64,000 nucleotides of DNA from Oegoconia quadripuncta. Lineage: Eukaryota > Arthropoda > Insecta > Lepidoptera > Autostichidae. The stretch spans positions 2,081,772 to 2,145,771 of the forward strand of contig OX438758.1 of the NCBI GenBank assembly GCA_949316235.1. Reading direction: 5' to 3'. The position numbers and the translations under genes are program-made. Shown here piece by piece: positions 60,480 to 64,000 of this stretch (its first letter is position 1; each line of letters starts with the position of its first letter). A model generated the notes under the pieces. That model had not been told where the DNA came from. It ran no database searches and worked only from the letters and a program-made list of their open reading frames with translations.

Positions 60480-60539
60480 TCCTATTTTCTTCGTCCCATA
60501 GTCTATATCCATTATCACAGTAAACGGTTGGAGTGTAGC

Positions 60540-60860
60540 CTTCGGGGCACTATGGGAAGAAGACTTGGAAAAATTTCGATCAAAAATTTTTTTTTCCATT
60601 TCTCCCCTTTTTATGATTCTATCGCGCGTTTGACGCGTATCGTCAAACCACCCCACGTCCCGCTAGAGACCGAAATCGACACTATGGAAAAAACACTTAG
60701 AAAATTTTCACACGTGAATTTTTTTTTTCGAAATCCGCCTTTTTATGATTTCATGGGATGAGGGGGCTCAAGGGGGGCAACTTTTGTCTAGTTAACTTTT
60801 TTGTGAAACCACCCCACGTCCCGCTAGGGACCGAAATCGACACTACGGAATAGCGGCTCT
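60540..60860 (+). repeat. Degenerate tandem repeat, 130-161 bp period
   Basis: The words aaaccaccccacgtcccgct and gaccgaaatcgacacta occur at 60645-60684 and again at 60806-60845 (161 bp apart). The block cactatgg...cttggaaaa at 60549 recurs at 60679 (130 bp apart), each followed by an A/T-run and tttttatgatt. So two to three diverged units lie head to tail. Confidence 0.75.
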
Positions 60861-61180
60861 CGTTAAGGTATTGCTCAAAAGTCACGGCACGGTTGATGCA
60901 GATAATATAATTTTTTATGATATTTCGAGGCATTTTCGGACAGGTAGTCGGTAACGCAGACTGCCTGATCCCCTAACCCCCCACACATTAAAACATTGTA
61001 AGAATTCATTTTGATAATTAGTATTTTCCTTCCTTTTTCCATACACATTTTATTTGTTTCATTTTTCTAGTTTTAGTTTAATAATTTCTTTTGTCTTAGT
61101 TTTAGTTTTATTAATTTGTCTTTTGTTTTTTTTTAGTTTTAGGATAGTATTCTTGTTACCTACTTATTTTTTTAATTAGT
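60861..61180 (+). other. T-rich noncoding stretch
   Basis: Long runs of tttagtttta and poly-T; no gene or element is identified. It continues beyond the LINE tail to 61560. Confidence 0.5.
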
Positions 61181-61412
61181 TTAGTTTAGTTTTTTTTTTT
61201 ATATGAGAGAGCGGCAAACGAGCATGCGGGTCACCTGATGGAAAGTAATCACCGCCGCCCATGGACACCCGCAACACCAAAAGGGTCACAGATGCGTTGC
61301 CGGCCTTTGAGGAAGGTGTAGACTCGTTTCTTGAAGGTTCCAATGTCGTACTCGTTCGGGAATACCGCTGCCGGAAGTCCGTTCCACAGGGTGGTCGTAC
61401 GTTAGTTTAGTT
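61181..61412 (-). mobile_element. LINE 3' end with 11-bp target duplication
   Basis: The insertion (61192-61401) on the minus strand encodes [32 protein letters not shown] and a stop, the end of a lepidopteran LINE RT, then a 3' UTR including catcaggtgacccgcatgct and a poly-A tail at 61191-61200. The flanks ttagtttagtt at 61181-61191 and 61402-61412 are identical, fitting a target-site duplication, although the local T-rich DNA repeats similar words. Confidence 0.82.
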
Positions 61413-61572
61413 GTTTTTCCTATTTTTTTGTTAGTTTTTTCTTCATTTTTTTGGCAGTTTCATTATTAGTTTGTTGGTTTTTTAATTTTTTTGTTAGTTT
61501 CGTTGTTACTTTGTTGGTTTTCCTATTTTGTTCTTAGTTTAACTTATCTTTGTTTTTTATACGTCAGTTGAA

Positions 61573-62455
61573 ATGAATCCTTTACAACTGTTTTTGCCAC
61601 GTAATTTTAACATTTGGAATTATGCAGTAACCACTTCTAACGAAGAGCGAGCTATCGAAGCCGCCAAGGCTTGGCTTTTAATACCCAGGCGCACACCCAG
61701 TTGCCCAACATGTGGTGGCCCAATGAATGCGGAGCAGAACCGCGAGTATAAGTTGGGGTTCAGATGGCGATGCAGGAGTGCAGGCTGCAGCGTCATCCTA
61801 TCTTCTCTCAAGAACACTTTCTTTGAGAAGAGTAACGTATCAATATTAAATGTAATACGGTTAATTTTACATTTTATTCGGTGTGACAAAGTCACACAAG
61901 CGACCACAAGTAACAAAGAAAACCGCAATTCAAGTTTACCATTTTTTGCGCGAGGTGTGCGAAGTGGCTGAGGTGCATGATCGGGAGATGATAGGGGGAA
62001 CCAATGATATCGGAAACCAATGATATCGTGGAAGTGGATGAGACGCATTTATATACTAACATATATCATAGAGGGCGCCTACTACAGCGGCAACCTTGGT
62101 CCTTCGGCTGCATTACCCGATTGACCAAGAAAATACACATTGAGTTGATCCCGAATAAGAATCGCACCACCCTTGATCCTATAATTGCGGCAAACGTAAG
62201 ATCAGGTTCCTACATAATGTCGGACCAACACTGAGCATATATGGGCGTCCACTAGCGTCTCGGAATGGCAGGGCACTACACTGTTAACCACAGCCGCCAA
62301 TTCGTCGCTGGGACGTTCTGCGCCCCCGTCGATCCCAGTCTGGGTAACATTGTGCCGGGCACTAATAATGTCCGGTGCAAAATTCACACAAACACCATCG
62401 AGCGGCAATGGTTAGAGCTGAAGCGACATTCCCGCATTGCTGCAAATTTAGAATA
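61573..62455 (+). pseudogene. Merlin (IS1016/ISXO2-like) transposase relic 2
   Basis: ATG 61573 (MNPLQLFLPRNFNIWNYAV) follows a T-rich tract with tacgtcag, a possible splice acceptor. An N-terminal zinc ribbon is visible (CPTCGG ... RWRCRSAGC). After frame breaks at 61900-62030, partly due to a 16-bp tandem copy of gaaccaatgatatcg at 61998-62028, the catalytic part reads IVEVDETHLYTNIYHRGR, GSYIMSDQH, two in-frame stops, RLGMAGHYTVNHSRQFV and NTIERQWLELKRHSRIAANL, giving the D, D and E. It ends at about 62455, fused to piggyBac sequence. It is a different subfamily from relic 1. Confidence 0.88.
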
Positions 62456-63434
62456 TATATGCCAAAGAAGCCAAATAAGTATGGATTAAAAGTTCTCCTG
62501 CTGGCTGATGCCCAAAGTTTTTAAGTATACAATGCTTACGTATATCATGGCACAGTGGCAATGGTCTAAGTAATGCAGAGAAACGCTTTTCATTTCCCAC
62601 ACAATCTGTTCTACATCTTTGTAATGGGATCGAGGGCTGTAACCGAAATACAACAACAGATAACTGGTTTACCTCGATAGAACTACGGCAAGCACTGAAA
62701 GATCGTGGATTTACTTACTTGGGCACTATGAAGAAAAACAAGAGGGAGATCCCACCAGAATTTCAGCCTCACAAAGATAGAGTGGTTGGTTCTTCGATGT
62801 ATGGATTCACCAAAGACAATACTATTCTGTCTTATGTGCCTAAGCCTAAAAAGCTGTTTTACTGGTGTTGTCTATGCACCATATCAAAGAGAATGATTCT
62901 GCAACTAATAAGCCTATTATGATAACTGACTATAACAAGACAAAAGGAACTATATCAAAGAGAATGATTCTGCAACTAATAAGCCTATTATGATAACTGA
63001 CTATAATAAGACAAAAGGAAGGGTGGATGAGGTGGACAAGAAGTGTTCTAATTACTCGTGCTCTCAAAGAACTCGACGTTGGCTTATGACTTTGTTTTAC
63101 AGGTTGATAGACATGAGCGGTGTTAATGCTTATGTATTGTACAACATGTGCACAAACAAGGGCGACATCAGTCGTGGCCGATTTTTACTCTCGCTGGCAC
63201 GTGAATTAGTAATCCCGAATATGAAATTACGCGTTTAAAAAGTTATAGGACCCGCCGATATGCCCGAGCCTCCACCACCAAAAACTTATCGGAATCCAGA
63301 TCCAGGTGTTAGAAAGACATGTGCAATCTGTCCCAGTCGGTTGAAAAGGCGAACGAAGTACTGCTGTTACAAATGCAAGAAACCAATAAGGCACTTGCTG
63401 AATGTACAAAAACTTAATGAACAAGAAACTTAGT
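62456..63434 (+). pseudogene. piggyBac-like transposase, C-terminal half (broken)
   Basis: Starts in mid-protein with PKKPNKYGLKVLLLADAQSF, then TTTDNWFTSIELRQALKDRG containing a catalytic Asp, TYLGTMKKNKREIPPEF, KDNTILSYVPK, and the last catalytic Asp in GRVDEVDKKCSNYSCSQRTR. It ends with a Cys-rich tail (CAICPS ... KYCCYKCKK) and stop near 63434. A 71-bp direct duplication (62881 and 62952) shifts the frame. The family is distinct from the copies at 6369 and 11862. Confidence 0.88.
62881..63022 (+). repeat. 71-bp tandem duplication inside piggyBac relic
   Basis: The block atatcaaagagaatgattct ... caaaaggaa occurs twice in direct succession with one or two differences. 71 is not a multiple of three, so it breaks the transposase frame. 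Confidence 0.92.
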
Positions 63435-63822
63435 GAATGTACCAAATATTCAAGTGCTGTCATTTTTTTATTTCTTAACTAAGAAGTCAGATTTATGTTT
63501 TATTTTGATAATTGTTTATAGAAGATAACATATTTTAAGTTCATTCGTTGTTTATTACTTAATTTTAGAGAAAAATGAGACTGAAGTAAGTCCTTAAAAT
63601 TGAGTGCCAAATAATTGTGATCTCTCGAATAAATGTTGATTTTACCTGAAAAATTACGTGTATTTTTTTGAAATCCTGTAGTTTAATTACCTCAAATAAC
63701 AATCTTTTTAATGTATAAAATAGAAAAAAAAATACACTATTTATTTCAGTACCTACTTAAATTTTGACGTCTCTCAGTCGTAACGTCGGCGTAAGTGCTA
63801 CGTTTAACCAGGCGGGCAGCTA
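63435..63822. other. AT-rich noncoding
   Basis: Nothing recognisable. AATAAA motifs occur (for example near 63629), which could serve the piggyBac relic. Confidence 0.4.
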
Positions 63823-64000
63823 AAGGTAAAAATAAATAAAATTTTATATTAATTTTCCATAGTTTTACTATATTTTTGCCAAATAAATGAACTACTGTTA
63901 CATACGATTCCTAGTTGTATATGTTGAAACATTTGTAAACCGATTTTTTTTGTTCTAGATGAATTTGGAAAGAGATCAGGCTAAGATATTGAATATTCTT
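63823..64000 (+). other. Possible 5'-UTR intron and first coding exon at window edge
   Basis: A donor-like aaag/gtaaaa near 63827 and a T-rich tract ending ttctag at 63959 would define a short intron; ATG follows at once at 63960 (MNLERDQAKILNIL) and the frame is open to the edge. The layout resembles the intron-then-ATG arrangement at the piggyBac gene at 6185-6369, so another DNA transposon gene is possible. Too little sequence remains to identify it. Confidence 0.3.

Noticed and set aside
60244..60656. Minus-strand frames of 77-100 codons near 60.3-60.6 kb
   Set aside because: No conserved motif, overlapping each other in different frames, and partly inside a tandem repeat.
61140..61560. 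Telomere-like TTAGG repeats
   Set aside because: The T-rich stretch contains ttagttt words but no tandem TTAGG units.

Overview
The window looks like repeat-dense, AT-rich chromosomal DNA from an insect, most likely a moth or butterfly. The clues are LINE 3' ends of the kind scattered through lepidopteran genomes (for example 61192-61401 and 56251-56690, minus strand), several distinct piggyBac-like transposons, Merlin and hAT transposons, Ty1/copia, Ty3/gypsy and BEL/Pao fragments, and splice-like signals. There are no bacterial operons, rRNA or tRNA genes that I can support, and I see no convincing single-copy host gene. Nearly everything recognisable is a mobile element in some state of decay.

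Left part (1-15151): a 126-bp GC-rich minisatellite (1-889) that reads as an open frame of 42-residue repeats; an AT-rich gap; a 5'-truncated BEL/Pao element on the minus strand with its 3' LTR (2203-5228); the N-terminal half of a piggyBac transposase (6369-7436) abutting a 3'-truncated copia element on the minus strand (7437-10785), which carries two LINE-tail insertions; and a complete but dead piggyBac-like transposon with both ends visible (11862-14413).

Centre (15152-50065, about 34.9 kb, over half the window): a tandem array built from three modules. S (648 bp) carries the end of a BEL/Pao Gag, an Arg/Ser-rich tail and the start of a Ty3/gypsy Gag. Alpha (629 bp) carries the first part of the BEL Gag. 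Beta (823 bp) carries the rest of the gypsy Gag with its zinc knuckle. S-alpha (1277 bp) and S-beta (1471 bp) alternate to give a 2748-bp higher-order unit, nine in a row, followed by two 4025-bp S-alpha-S-alpha-S-beta superunits. All core copies share the same disabling mutations, while the outermost copies are partly less decayed, so dead retroelement DNA was amplified as a satellite by recombination.

Right part (50066-64000): the array stops inside a beta module, exactly where a DDE transposase fragment with a SWIM-type zinc finger begins. Then come gypsy, copia, BED-finger and BEL fragments; an almost intact hAT transposon with 8-bp target duplication (52888-55610) inserted in an older unidentified coding relic; a LINE C-terminal fragment; a 5'-truncated LINE with a long intact reverse-transcriptase frame (57031-58826); two Merlin transposase relics; a LINE tail with target-site duplication; the C-terminal half of a third piggyBac-like transposase; and, at the right edge, a possible first coding exon. 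These genes do not work together as a pathway. The locus reads as a nested transposon graveyard around a young satellite.
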